Below, piece after piece: positions 23,176-31,188 of a stretch of 32,072 nt of DNA. This DNA is from Rhodospirillaceae bacterium. GTDB lineage: Bacteria > Pseudomonadota > Alphaproteobacteria > MPNO01 > UBA2964. Position 1 is the first letter of the stretch; every line of letters starts with the position of its first letter. The DNA lies in assembly GCA_018660305.1 (NCBI GenBank), contig JABJKO010000320.1, forward strand, positions 1 through 32,072, written 5' to 3'. The notes below the pieces were generated by a model. That model saw only the letters and a program-made list of their open reading frames with translations, was not told the DNA's origin and searched no databases. The position numbers were made by a program, and so were the translations under genes.

Positions 23176-24486
23176 ATGAATAGTCCGGAAAACACACTGA
23201 CCCAGTCTCTCATCACGTTGATCCGTGAGAAACCCGTCGCCGCCGGTGATCTTCACCAGACGGCGCTGTTTACGCTGGACGCCATCGCCAACACCATCGC
23301 CGGACGCAATAGCGAGCCGGGCCGCAAGCTGCTGGAATGGGGCAAGGGCCGCATGAACGACACGGGCCGCCGCGCCTTTGTGATGGGGGGGCTCACTCAC
23401 ATATTGGAAGTCGACGATGTTCATCGTGCTTCGGTGGTTCATACAGGGGCGGTGACGGTACCGGCCGTCTTCGCCCTGGCCGCTGGTCGTGATTTGCCGG
23501 GCGAGGCATTGTTACGCGCCGTGATGCATGGATTTGAGTCGGCCTGCCGCGTGGGGATGGCCGTCGGTCCGGCGCATTACCGGGTCTGGCACAATACGGC
23601 GACGTGCGGGCCGTTCGGCTCCGCCATGTCGGCGGCGACCGTGCTGGGCCTCGACGATGATCAGGCCATGCATGCGCTGGGCAATGCCGGTACGCAGTCG
23701 GGCGGCGTCTGGGAATTCCTGAAGACGGGCGCCATGAGCAAGCATCTTCATGCCGGCCGTGCGGCGGAGGCCGGTGTTGTGGCGGCCGAGCTCGCGGAAC
23801 TCGGCTTTACCGGGCCGCCGGCCATTCTCGAAGGCCCCACCGGTTTCTTTGCGGCGGCCTGTCCCGACCCCGATCCCGACGCCGTGCTTCGCGATCCCGA
23901 CGCGCCCTGGCAGGTGCATCTGACGTCCATCAAGCCGTGGCCATCCTGCCGCCATACCCATCCCGCCATCGACGCGTCACTGGCGTTGGCCGGCCAGATA
24001 GATTTGTCGGCGGTGAAGAGCATCCATGTGGCGACTTACGCCGCGGCGCTCGATGTGTGTGACCGGCCGGTTGCCAACACCGATTACGAGGCAAAGTTTT
24101 CGCTGCAGCATTGCGTGGCGGCCGCCTTGCAGCGCGGCGACATGAATTTTGCCGCGTTCGGCGATGCCGCCCGGGCTCAGGCCATGCAACTTACAGATAA
24201 AATTCGGTTGACCTCCGCCGAACCTTACGCGACGGCCTACCCGGTTTCGTGGGGCGCCGGTATCTCGGTTGAACTGGAAGACGGCACAAAAATTGAATCC
24301 ACCAAGGACGAATGCAAGGGAGATCCGGTAGCGGCCCTGTCCGATGACGAGATGATTTCCAAGGCTCGTGACCTGATGCGCTTTGGCGGGGTGAATGATT
24401 CCGCCCGGGTCATCGATGGCATCATGAATTTATCCAATGGTGGTTCGTTGCCCGAGCTGGAGTCGTTTTTCGCATCGGCGGGCTGA
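23176..24486 (+). CDS. MmgE/PrpD-family protein (2-methylcitrate dehydratase-like)
   Basis: This 436-residue protein matches the MmgE/PrpD family, whose best-known member dehydrates 2-methylcitrate. Recognisable stretches are DDVHRASVVHTGAVTVPAV (near residue 80), YRVWHNTATCGPFGSAMSAA (near 140) and IKPWPSCRHTHPAIDASL (near 255). The last replaces the more common H-P-x-K/C-R form. The family also contains cis-aconitate decarboxylase and iminodisuccinate epimerase, and many catabolic clusters carry members that are not methylcitrate dehydratases. No prpB, prpC or prpR lies beside it, so a propionate pathway is unlikely. The start has a GAGC-type weak ribosome binding site. It lies between amidohydrolase B and the Bug/Tct transporter genes and may act on the imported carboxylate. 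Confidence 0.83.
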   Translation: MNSPENTLTQSLITLIREKPVAAGDLHQTALFTLDAIANTIAGRNSEPGRKLLEWGKGRMNDTGRRAFVMGGLTHILEVDDVHRASVVHTGAVTVPAVFALAAGRDLPGEALLRAVMHGFESACRVGMAVGPAHYRVWHNTATCGPFGSAMSAATVLGLDDDQAMHALGNAGTQSGGVWEFLKTGAMSKHLHAGRAAEAGVVAAELAELGFTGPPAILEGPTGFFAAACPDPDPDAVLRDPDAPWQVHLTSIKPWPSCRHTHPAIDASLALAGQIDLSAVKSIHVATYAAALDVCDRPVANTDYEAKFSLQHCVAAALQRGDMNFAAFGDAARAQAMQLTDKIRLTSAEPYATAYPVSWGAGISVELEDGTKIESTKDECKGDPVAALSDDEMISKARDLMRFGGVNDSARVIDGIMNLSNGGSLPELESFFASAG

Positions 24487-24577
24487 AGTCGGCCTCGAAG
24501 ACTCCCATTGCAGTGAAGGCGTATTAACGCTTATCGTCGCCATATAACAATCTCAATTGATAATACTGGAGGATGAC

Positions 24578-25537
24578 ATGAGGAAGAGCTTACTGGTATC
24601 GGCGATTACCGCCGTGACGATGACAATGCTATCGGCGCCACAGGCGAGTGCCGCGGAATTTTCCTGCAGCACGGCGAAGCTGATCGTGCCCTGGGGACCC
24701 GGAGGCGGCACCGCGGTGCTGTTCGGTCTGTTTGAGAAATACATGAATTCCCATGGTGCCAAGCCCAAGATCAAGGTTGTGACGATCCCGGGACAGGGCG
24801 GTAACAAGGGCGCCAAGGTCGCGGTAAAGGAAAAGCCGGACGGATGCTCGCTATTCGCCATTCACCAGAGCGCCATCATCGGCCATCTCGCCAAGCGGGT
24901 GAAGTTCAACTACACGGCATTTGAAACCGTCGCCCACCTGACGGTAACGCCGAGCATTCTGTCCGGAAGCCCCAAGGTGCCGTTCAACTCCTATGACGGA
25001 ATGCTTAAGCATCTCAAGGCCAATCCGGGACAGGTAAAGGTCGGCGCATCCATTGGCGCCACCAGCCATTTCATCTGGCTCATCTATGGCGAGAAGACCG
25101 GCACGTCCTTCAGGTTCGTTCCCGTTCAGGGGGGCACCGGCAAGCGCAAGCAGCTTCTGATGAACGACACCTTCAGCCTGGCTGAGATGAACGAAGCGGC
25201 AGCGGCCAAACAGTTGAAAACCGGCTTGATGAAGCCGTTTGCCATCGCCGCCGTGAAACGTTCGCCCGCCTTCCCCAACGTGCCCACATTGCGCGAAAAG
25301 GGAATTGATATGGTCTATGCCCTCAATCGTGGCATCGTCGTGCCCAAGGGGACACCGAAGGCCAAGGTTGCACATTGGGCGGCTGCCTTTAAGAAACCAC
25401 TTCAGGACGCGGCGTTCGTGAAAAGCATCGCGGCCAAGGGCACCGGGCTTCAATATATGGGCCCGGCGGATTACAGAAAGTGGTTTGCCGCACAGACGGC
25501 TGTGTTCACGAAAGTGCACGCGAGCATCAGCAAGTAA
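24578..25537 (+). CDS. tctC: Bug-family solute-binding protein (TctC-like)
   Basis: This 319-residue periplasmic binding protein begins with a signal peptide (basic start, then LLVSAITAVTMTML, and an AxA cleavage site near SAPQASA). The mature protein opens with the family pattern KLIVPWGPGGGT, followed by IPGQGGNKGAKVAVKEKPDG and GASIGATSHFIW. Bug proteins bind carboxylates such as citrate, tartrate, glutarate or terephthalate and deliver them to a TctAB permease, which follows directly here. I chose ATG 24578 over the upstream in-frame ATG because GGAGG (24568-24572) lies 5 bases before it. A stem-loop between this gene and tctB may raise binding-protein levels over permease. The usual GGGxD aspartate is replaced in GGGTAVLFG, so ligand contacts may differ. 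Confidence 0.88.
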   Translation: MRKSLLVSAITAVTMTMLSAPQASAAEFSCSTAKLIVPWGPGGGTAVLFGLFEKYMNSHGAKPKIKVVTIPGQGGNKGAKVAVKEKPDGCSLFAIHQSAIIGHLAKRVKFNYTAFETVAHLTVTPSILSGSPKVPFNSYDGMLKHLKANPGQVKVGASIGATSHFIWLIYGEKTGTSFRFVPVQGGTGKRKQLLMNDTFSLAEMNEAAAAKQLKTGLMKPFAIAAVKRSPAFPNVPTLREKGIDMVYALNRGIVVPKGTPKAKVAHWAAAFKKPLQDAAFVKSIAAKGTGLQYMGPADYRKWFAAQTAVFTKVHASISK

Positions 25538-25546
25538 CGCTGATCC

Positions 25547-25594
25547 ATCAAAGTAAGCAGTCCGCGTCTCAATGGCGCGGACTGCGGCTTTGAT
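25547..25594 (+). terminator. Two-part stem-loop between tctC and tctB
   Basis: GCAGTCCGCG (25557-25566) pairs perfectly with CGCGGACTGC (25576-25585). An outer stem ATCAAAG (25547-25553) with CTTTGAT (25588-25594) extends it across a small internal loop. No T-run follows. Structures here in binding-protein operons commonly cause partial termination or protect the upstream mRNA, so more binding protein is made than permease. Confidence 0.7.
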
Positions 25595-25609
25595 AAATTC
25601 ATAGCGCCC

Positions 25610-26212
25610 ATGAACCGATTAAACCGCGATAGTCTCATCGCAATCGTCCTGCTTTTGCTGGTGGGTCTGTTTACTTATGCCAGTTTCGGCATAAGGACGC
25701 CGGAGTTCGAACGGCTGGCACCGGGTCAGATGGGGCCGGGCTTCTGGCCGCGAATTATTCTCACCGGCCTGGCCATCATGGGGGTGATCTACTTCATCCA
25801 GTCGATCATCAGCCCGCCACCGTCCGGTGAGAACCGGGGTGGGTTTGTCGGTTGGTATCGCTACTACCGCAATCCGATCTGGTGTTTTGCCGCTTTTGCG
25901 CTTTTCCTGGTTTTGATCCCCATCCTGGGGATGCTTATCGCCGGGATGATGTTCGTCTTCGGCCTGATGAGTTTTCTCGGGCCCAATGACCGGCCCGCGA
26001 TAAAGCGTCACCTTTTGACGACAGCGGGAACCGTCGGCGGCATGTGGTTCATCTTTGCATGCCTGCTGGAAGTCCAACTTCCCAAAGGTCACCTGACCGG
26101 GGCGTTCGATGAATGGATGATCGTCAATATTTGCGGCATCGTGTCATCCATCGGCAATCTGTTCGCGGCATTGGACGGTCCAGGCTGCAACGCTGCCATG
26201 GCTCTTGTCTGA
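25610..26212 (+). CDS. tctB: Tripartite tricarboxylate transporter small membrane subunit (TctB)
   Basis: This 200-residue inner-membrane protein has about four to five hydrophobic segments: IAIVLLLLVGLFTYASFG, then one around GFWPRIILTGLAIMGVI, then WCFAAFALFLVLIPILGM, and later VGGMWFIFACLLEV. It also has the family phrase APGQMGPGFWPRIIL near residue 40. It is somewhat longer than the usual 150-170 residues, with a C-terminal extension ending in DGPGCNAAMALV. TctB partners TctA in a sodium- or proton-driven carboxylate importer fed by a Bug protein. The gene follows the stem-loop after tctC and ends 15 bases before tctA. The ATG has no strong ribosome binding site. Confidence 0.85.
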   Translation: MNRLNRDSLIAIVLLLLVGLFTYASFGIRTPEFERLAPGQMGPGFWPRIILTGLAIMGVIYFIQSIISPPPSGENRGGFVGWYRYYRNPIWCFAAFALFLVLIPILGMLIAGMMFVFGLMSFLGPNDRPAIKRHLLTTAGTVGGMWFIFACLLEVQLPKGHLTGAFDEWMIVNICGIVSSIGNLFAALDGPGCNAAMALV

Positions 26213-26227
26213 GGTCGGGCCCCGATA

Positions 26228-27907
26228 ATGTTCGAAAATATTCTCCTTGCCGCGAACGAACTGGCCTCGGTCAGCACCATGCTTCTGATGGCCGGCGGTG
26301 TCGTGGCTGGACTGATCGCAGGCGCCATCCCCGGCTTTACCATTGCCATGGCGGTTGTCCTGGTGCTGCCCTTTACCTTTGGCATGACGGCGGTACAGGG
26401 ACTCGCCACCATGATCGGTGTTTATGTTGGCGGCCTTTCCGGGGGTCTGATGTCCGGAATCCTGACTGGGATCCCGGGTACCCCATCGTCTGTGGCGACT
26501 ACCTTCGATGGATTTCCACTGGCACGAAACGGTCAACCTGGATTGGCGCTCGGTGTGGGCGTGTGGGCTTCGTTCTTTGGCGGGGTCATCAGCGCCGTCG
26601 TCCTGGTTCTGGTGGCGCCACAACTGGCCCGTATCGGGCAGGAATTCCAGCCCTGGGATTATTTCGCGCTCATGGCTTTCGCTCTGACCGTTACCGCGTC
26701 GCTGGCCGGTGACAATATGATCAAAGGGCTGATCGCCGGTCTTGTGGGCCTGCTGGTCGCGACGGTGGGTGAGGATGCCGTGGTCGGTGTGCCGCGCTTT
26801 ACCTTTGGCACCGAAGCCGTCCAGCAGGGATTTTCCTTCCTGCCGGTTCTCATCGGTCTTTTTGCCTTCACGCGCCTGCTCAGCGATGTGCGCGACAGCG
26901 CCAAGGCGCAGGAAAACCTGGGTGCGCAATCGGCCGAGTCGGTGCGGATCGAGCATATGAAGGCAGCCGGCGCTGTTCTGTCACGCTGGGGCAATCTCGT
27001 TCGTTCATCGCTCATCGGCGTCTTTACCGGCGTGCTGCCGGCCGCCGGAAGCTCAATATCCAATATCCTGGCCTATGATCAGGCCAAAAAATATTCCAAG
27101 GAACCGGAAAAATTCGGGACCGGGACCATCGACGGTATCGTTGCCCCGGAAGCGGCGAACAACGCGACGGCCGGTGGCGCGCTCATCGTGATGATGGCGC
27201 TCGGCATTCCCGGTGACATTGTCACCGCGGTCATGCTTGGCGCCCTGCTTATCCATGACGTGGTGCCGAGCCCGACCTTCATTTCCGAGCAGCCCACCAT
27301 TGCCTATGCGATCTTCATTTCGTTCTTCCTGGCGAATTTCATGATGCTGGGATTGCAGTCGATAACGCTGCGCGGGTTTGTCGCCGTGACCAGGGTGCGC
27401 ATTTACATGCTGGCGGCCGTCATTTTGTTTTACTGCGCGCTGGGTGTTTTCGCGCTCAACAACGTCCAGTACGACATGTGGACCCTGTTCTGGTTCGGTG
27501 TGGCGGGCTTTATCATGCGCTCACTGGGCTTTCCCATCGTGCCGGTTATCCTCGGCGTGGTGCTGGGAAATATTGCCGAGAACGCGCTGGCACAGGTCGT
27601 GGCGATCTCGACCGATATGACCCTGTTCCTGGTCCGGCCCTGGTCGTTGTTCTTCATCATCCTCGGACTGTTTTCCTCGTTCTTTCATGTCTATCAGAAG
27701 AACTGCGGACGCAAGAAATGGACGCTAGTCTTCATACCCGCAATGTGCCTTTGCATGGGCGTTCCGCTGTTTATGATGGAAGGGCAGGTGCGGCCCGTCC
27801 TTGGTATCGCACTGGCTGTGTTTGGACTTTATTTGCTCGTCAATCGGGCGCGGAACGGCTGGAAACTACCGCCCGCCGAACCGGTTATCGAGGTGGGGGA
27901 TCTATGA
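26228..27907 (+). CDS. tctA: Tripartite tricarboxylate transporter large membrane subunit (TctA)
   Basis: This 559-residue permease has about a dozen hydrophobic segments and the two family signatures. One is near residues 70-100 (GGLSGGLMSGILTGIPGTPS, then SVATTFDGFPLARNGQPGLA). The other is near 255-320 (GVLPAAGSSISNILAYDQAK, then PEAANNATAGGALIVMMALG). It is longer than the usual 500 residues because of two extra hydrophobic segments at the C-terminus (VLGIALAVFGLYLLV being the last). It carries out the actual substrate movement. Its TGA overlaps the ATG of the next gene (ATGA), tying a PEP-mutase-family enzyme to the transporter. The imported compound is probably a di- or tricarboxylate or aromatic acid (inference). 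Confidence 0.9.
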   Translation: MFENILLAANELASVSTMLLMAGGVVAGLIAGAIPGFTIAMAVVLVLPFTFGMTAVQGLATMIGVYVGGLSGGLMSGILTGIPGTPSSVATTFDGFPLARNGQPGLALGVGVWASFFGGVISAVVLVLVAPQLARIGQEFQPWDYFALMAFALTVTASLAGDNMIKGLIAGLVGLLVATVGEDAVVGVPRFTFGTEAVQQGFSFLPVLIGLFAFTRLLSDVRDSAKAQENLGAQSAESVRIEHMKAAGAVLSRWGNLVRSSLIGVFTGVLPAAGSSISNILAYDQAKKYSKEPEKFGTGTIDGIVAPEAANNATAGGALIVMMALGIPGDIVTAVMLGALLIHDVVPSPTFISEQPTIAYAIFISFFLANFMMLGLQSITLRGFVAVTRVRIYMLAAVILFYCALGVFALNNVQYDMWTLFWFGVAGFIMRSLGFPIVPVILGVVLGNIAENALAQVVAISTDMTLFLVRPWSLFFIILGLFSSFFHVYQKNCGRKKWTLVFIPAMCLCMGVPLFMMEGQVRPVLGIALAVFGLYLLVNRARNGWKLPPAEPVIEVGDL

Positions 27908-28728
27908 CGACACAAAAGGAAAAGGCGGCGATACTGGCCGCAATGCATCAGGGCGACGACGTGCTGGTGCTGCCCAACGCGTGGGATGTGGCCAGCGCAC
28001 GTGTTCTGGTCGATGCCGGGTTCGAGGCCATCGCGACGACCAGCGGCGGCTGCGCATTCTCGCTGGGTTATTGCGATGGCGAACATATTGGACGCGACGG
28101 AATGCTGGACATTGTCAAGCGCATGGCCAATGCGGTGGACGTGCCGGTCAGCGCCGATGTGGAGGCTGGTTATGGTCCGACACCCGAAGATGTAGCCCTC
28201 ACCATTCAGGGTGTCATCGATGCCGGGGCGGTGGGCGCCAACATCGAAGATACCGATAAAACCAATCCGGGCCATCTCGTTCCGTTCGATCTTGCGGTCG
28301 ACCGGATAGCGGCCGGTAAGGCGGCGGCGGACAAGGCTGGCGTGCCGGTGGTGATCAACGCCCGGGTCGACGGTTTTCATTTCGGCAAGGGCGAGGCTGT
28401 GTTCGACGATGTGGTGAAACGTGCCAATGCCTATCTCAAGGCGGGCGCTGCCTGCGTTTTCGTGCCGTTCATTTCCGATGGGGAATTGATCGGCCGGGTG
28501 GCCGCCGCCATTGACGGTCCGGTGAACGTGCTGGCCGGGCCCGATACGCCCTCGGTGCCGGAATTGAAGAAGCTCGGTGTTCGCCGGGTGACAGTTGGCA
28601 GTGGTTTTGCCAAGGCCGCCCTGTCCTTGGTACAAAGAGGCGCCGAAGAATTGAAATCGACCGGGACATTCGAGTTCACCCGTGGCGTATTGAGCCAGCC
28701 GGAAGTACATCGCATACTGACGGATTGA
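27904..28728 (+). CDS. Isocitrate lyase/PEP mutase superfamily enzyme
   Basis: This 274-residue TIM-barrel enzyme matches the PEP mutase branch. Metal and substrate residues line up well with phosphoenolpyruvate mutase: Asp58 (YCDGEHIG), Asp85 and Glu87 (SADVEAGYG) and Glu115 (ANIEDTDK). It also has NARVDGFHFG near residue 155. The KKCGH motif of true isocitrate lyase and methylisocitrate lyase is absent. Activities in this branch include oxaloacetate hydrolysis, 2,3-dimethylmalate lyase, carboxy-PEP mutase and phosphonopyruvate hydrolysis. The start is fixed by the 4-base ATGA overlap with tctA, with GGGGGA before it. A longer upstream in-frame opening from 27478 lies wholly inside tctA and is not used. 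The coupling suggests it cleaves or rearranges the imported acid or its product. Confidence 0.85.
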   Translation: MTTQKEKAAILAAMHQGDDVLVLPNAWDVASARVLVDAGFEAIATTSGGCAFSLGYCDGEHIGRDGMLDIVKRMANAVDVPVSADVEAGYGPTPEDVALTIQGVIDAGAVGANIEDTDKTNPGHLVPFDLAVDRIAAGKAAADKAGVPVVINARVDGFHFGKGEAVFDDVVKRANAYLKAGAACVFVPFISDGELIGRVAAAIDGPVNVLAGPDTPSVPELKKLGVRRVTVGSGFAKAALSLVQRGAEELKSTGTFEFTRGVLSQPEVHRILTD

Positions 28729-28765
28729 TTGCTCGCGTACGGGGTGGTTGCCCGCTAAAAAGAAC

Positions 28766-28848
28766 GTCATCCTCGCATTTGATGCGAGGATCTCCCGCCC
28801 ACCGAATCTCGGTTGGAATGAGACCCTCGGGTCAGGCCCGAGGGTGAC
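28766..28848. repeat. Two-hairpin intergenic palindromic repeat, copy 2
   Basis: The unit begins GTCATCCTCGC and ends GAGGGTGAC. It holds two perfect hairpins: ATCCTCGCAT (28769-28778) with ATGCGAGGAT (28782-28791), and ACCCTCGGG (28823-28831) with CCCGAGGGT (28837-28845). It lies between the PEP-mutase-family gene and the next hydrolase gene and resembles the units at 4840-4912 and 30082-30163 in plan, though the stem sequences differ. Confidence 0.75.
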
Positions 28849-28878
28849 ATATAAAGTTTTGACATGGGAGAAAGTTGA

Positions 28879-30069
28879 ATGAGTGCCAACACAGCGCCTG
28901 CCGCCGTAGAGAAAGTCCTGACCGGCCTTGATGCCGAACCGCTGCTAATCAAGCTGGATTGGGATGAGTGGATGACCGTCAACGCGCCTTATGACGCGGT
29001 GGCCTTCACCCAGGAGGATGTTTTCGCGCGCTATAACCGCAATGGTTATGATTGGGATATCCAGGGCATTCTTTATACGCCGGAAAAGGAAGTGAATTCG
29101 GACATCGCCATTGTGATGTTTCATGGCGGCGCCGGCAGTTCCTATGGCAAGGACACCACGCCCGACGGCCGGCCGGGCCTGCCCCGGGTTCTGGCGTCGC
29201 AGGGCTTCAAGGTGCTCAATCTGACCTATCCGGGGCACTATCCGCCCGGCGGGATCTGGAAGGAAAGCGCCGAAGAACGGCAACCCTGGTATCTGCTGGA
29301 CGAAAAACTCAGCGACGATGAAATCTACGACCGTAATCTGAAGTGCACTTTCAATGTCATCATGCAGGGCTCGGCTCAGCTGGTGGACGACCATCTCGCC
29401 GGCCGTAAAATACTCGCCCATGGCCATTCCACCGGTGGTCCCATGGCGGCGCATTTAACCCGGTTTACGCGGAAAGCCAGCGTGGCGGGCATTCTCGGGT
29501 GGGGCAGCGGCGGGCCCGATGGCTGGCGCAAGGAATGGCGCGATACCACTGGCGCCGAAGATGACGGCCGCAAGACCATCGATCAGATGTCACGCCGCTC
29601 GGTAAAAACCTTCGCCGAGGCCGGTTATGTCAGCGATCCCGAGATCTGTCCCTGGGGCGGGCCCGAGGGGTTCGTGAAATGGGCCGAACCCATCCGGTCG
29701 CAAATTAAAACAGGCCTGTGTGACAACCAGCACATGGTGGTCCCGGAAATGCTAGAGCAATACCCGGAAAAGACCGGCCTGCCGCGTGAGGAATTCTTCG
29801 ATCATATCGCTGATCCCGATGCGGATTGGCTGAAATCCATCAGCGTGCTGCTGATGGTGGGCGGCGACGATAAAGGACACTGGGTTGCTGGCGACGGCGA
29901 GGAAAACAAACGTGAAGTCTTCATGGGTCGCAAATACGAGGCCGCGGGCACCAAGGTGCATGTGGTCTTTGTGCCCCGTTACGGCCATTACGGCATGATG
30001 GAAATGTATAACGAGAAGATCGCCTACACGTGGCTCTGGGCCTACAAGAACGGTTATTTTCCGGTCTGA
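28879..30069 (+). CDS. Alpha/beta hydrolase, larger type
   Basis: This 396-residue protein has an alpha/beta-hydrolase fold: an oxyanion stretch VMFHGGAGSSYGKDTTP (near residue 75), Ser184 in the nucleophile elbow AHGHSTGGPM, and His370 in PRYGHYGMMEMY near the C-terminus. The acid residue is probably in LLMVGGDDKGHW. A large insertion between the nucleophile and the acid (about residues 205-320, with GWRKEWRDTTGAEDDGR and CPWGGPEGFVKWAEPI) forms a cap that will set substrate choice. No signal peptide is visible. GGGAG lies before the ATG. It stands between two hairpin repeats and may be transcribed separately from the Tct operon. Its substrate is unknown; an ester or acyl compound from the same pathway is a guess. 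Confidence 0.8.
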   Translation: MSANTAPAAVEKVLTGLDAEPLLIKLDWDEWMTVNAPYDAVAFTQEDVFARYNRNGYDWDIQGILYTPEKEVNSDIAIVMFHGGAGSSYGKDTTPDGRPGLPRVLASQGFKVLNLTYPGHYPPGGIWKESAEERQPWYLLDEKLSDDEIYDRNLKCTFNVIMQGSAQLVDDHLAGRKILAHGHSTGGPMAAHLTRFTRKASVAGILGWGSGGPDGWRKEWRDTTGAEDDGRKTIDQMSRRSVKTFAEAGYVSDPEICPWGGPEGFVKWAEPIRSQIKTGLCDNQHMVVPEMLEQYPEKTGLPREEFFDHIADPDADWLKSISVLLMVGGDDKGHWVAGDGEENKREVFMGRKYEAAGTKVHVVFVPRYGHYGMMEMYNEKIAYTWLWAYKNGYFPV

Positions 30070-30081
30070 CTTTTTTAACTC

Positions 30082-30163
30082 GTCATCCTCGGGCTTGACC
30101 CGAGGGTCTTTCTCCAGTGGAAGCCAGTTGTCGGGAGATCCTCGTGTCGAGCACGAGGATGAC
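30082..30163. repeat. Two-hairpin intergenic palindromic repeat, copy 3
   Basis: The unit begins GTCATCCTCGGG and ends CACGAGGATGAC. The hairpins are ATCCTCGGG (30085-30093) with CCCGAGGGT (30099-30107, one G-T pair), and ATCCTCGTG (30138-30146) with CACGAGGAT (30152-30160, perfect). It fills the gap between two convergent genes, the hydrolase and the DapA-family lyase, and could end transcripts from both sides. Confidence 0.75.
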
Positions 30164-30172
30164 GGTATTTGT

Positions 30173-31126
30173 TCAGAGTGCCGGCGCTTCTATCCCCAGT
30201 TCGCCCAGCCGCCGCTTCAGCCGGTCGAACAGATGATCCAGTTCGGCCAGATCGTCCTTATCCATCGACACTCCCGGCGCGCGGGTCTTGGGTGAGGCGA
30301 TTACCCCGCGGCGGCGCATGGTTTCTTTTCTGATGGCCAGACCGATTCCGATCTGCTGTTCGTAGCGCACCAGCGGCAAATAGGCATCGAACAGATCCTC
30401 CGCGCCCTCTGCATCACCGGCGGCGTGAATTTCGCAGACCTGAACCAGCATGTCGGGGAAGGCGAAGCCGGTCATGGCGCCATCGACGCCCCGTTGCAAT
30501 TCAAGGGGCAGGAAGAGGGCGCCATTACCCACGAGGACGCTCTTGCGGCGGTGCGCTCCGGCGGCTTCCGCGGCGCGAAACCGGGTAATTTTGCGCAGCC
30601 CCGGCCAGTCCTCATGCTTTAGCACCTTCAGGCTGGGCAGATCGGCGAACAGCCGGGTCAGAAGCGGTGGCGACATATAGACCCCGGAGGCGGGCGGGTA
30701 ATCCTGCAAAACCACAGGGGTGTCGCCCAACGCTTCGCAGACTGAATGAAAATAGTTTTCGATAGCCTCATCGGTTCGGAGCCCGGCCATGGGTGACACC
30801 ATCACGCCAGCCGCGCCGAAATCCATCACCTCTCTGGTCAGGGTTTCGATGGCATTGAGGCCAGGGGCTGATACGCCGACCACCACGGGCGCCCTGCCGT
30901 CGATACGCTCGACTACCTGTTTGCAGAAGGCGGCGGATTCCGCCGGTGACATTTTTGGCGCTTCGCCCATGACACCGAGAATGGTCAGTCCGGAAACCCC
31001 GCTTTCGAGATAGAAATCCACCATGCGGTCGGTGCTGTTTACATCCACCGCCCCTTCGTCGGTAAAAGGCGTCGCCGAGATGGCATAGACGCCCCTGGCG
31101 GTTTCGTCGAGTTTAGCGGTCGCCAT
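30173..31126 (-). CDS. DapA (dihydrodipicolinate synthase)-family lyase
   Basis: This 317-residue class I aldolase-fold enzyme has the Schiff-base Lys170 (KVLKHEDWPG) and the active-site Tyr143 (VVLQDYPPASG), spaced nearly as in E. coli DapA. The Thr-Thr pair that true DapA uses in GTTGE is Val-Met here (LGVMGEAPKMSPAE), so lysine biosynthesis is unlikely. Relatives with changed residues include N-acetylneuraminate lyase, ketodeoxyglucarate dehydratase and hydroxybenzylidene-pyruvate hydratase-aldolase. I chose ATG 31126, with AGGAG about 9 bases before it, over the upstream GTG at 31150. It is divergent from the hydantoinase-like gene across only 62 bases, so the two probably share control. 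The product is probably pyruvate or a related 2-oxo acid (inference). Confidence 0.83.
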   Translation of the reverse strand: MATAKLDETARGVYAISATPFTDEGAVDVNSTDRMVDFYLESGVSGLTILGVMGEAPKMSPAESAAFCKQVVERIDGRAPVVVGVSAPGLNAIETLTREVMDFGAAGVMVSPMAGLRTDEAIENYFHSVCEALGDTPVVLQDYPPASGVYMSPPLLTRLFADLPSLKVLKHEDWPGLRKITRFRAAEAAGAHRRKSVLVGNGALFLPLELQRGVDGAMTGFAFPDMLVQVCEIHAAGDAEGAEDLFDAYLPLVRYEQQIGIGLAIRKETMRRRGVIASPKTRAPGVSMDKDDLAELDHLFDRLKRRLGELGIEAPAL

Positions 31127-31188
31127 CTTGCGTGCTCCTATGATTAGCACCTAGGCTGGCTCAGCGCGGAACAATAGGCAAGGGTGAG

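Noticed and set aside
27478..28728. A longer version of the PEP-mutase-family protein starting inside tctA
   Set aside because: The extra N-terminus is tctA sequence read in another frame. The ATGA overlap and family length support the start at 27904.
23176..28728. A 2-methylcitrate (propionate) operon
   Set aside because: No methylcitrate synthase or PrpR is present, and the lyase lacks the KKCGH motif of methylisocitrate lyase.
4840..30163. A CRISPR array
   Set aside because: The repeated elements are three single palindromic units many kilobases apart with differing stems, with no regular spacers and no cas genes.
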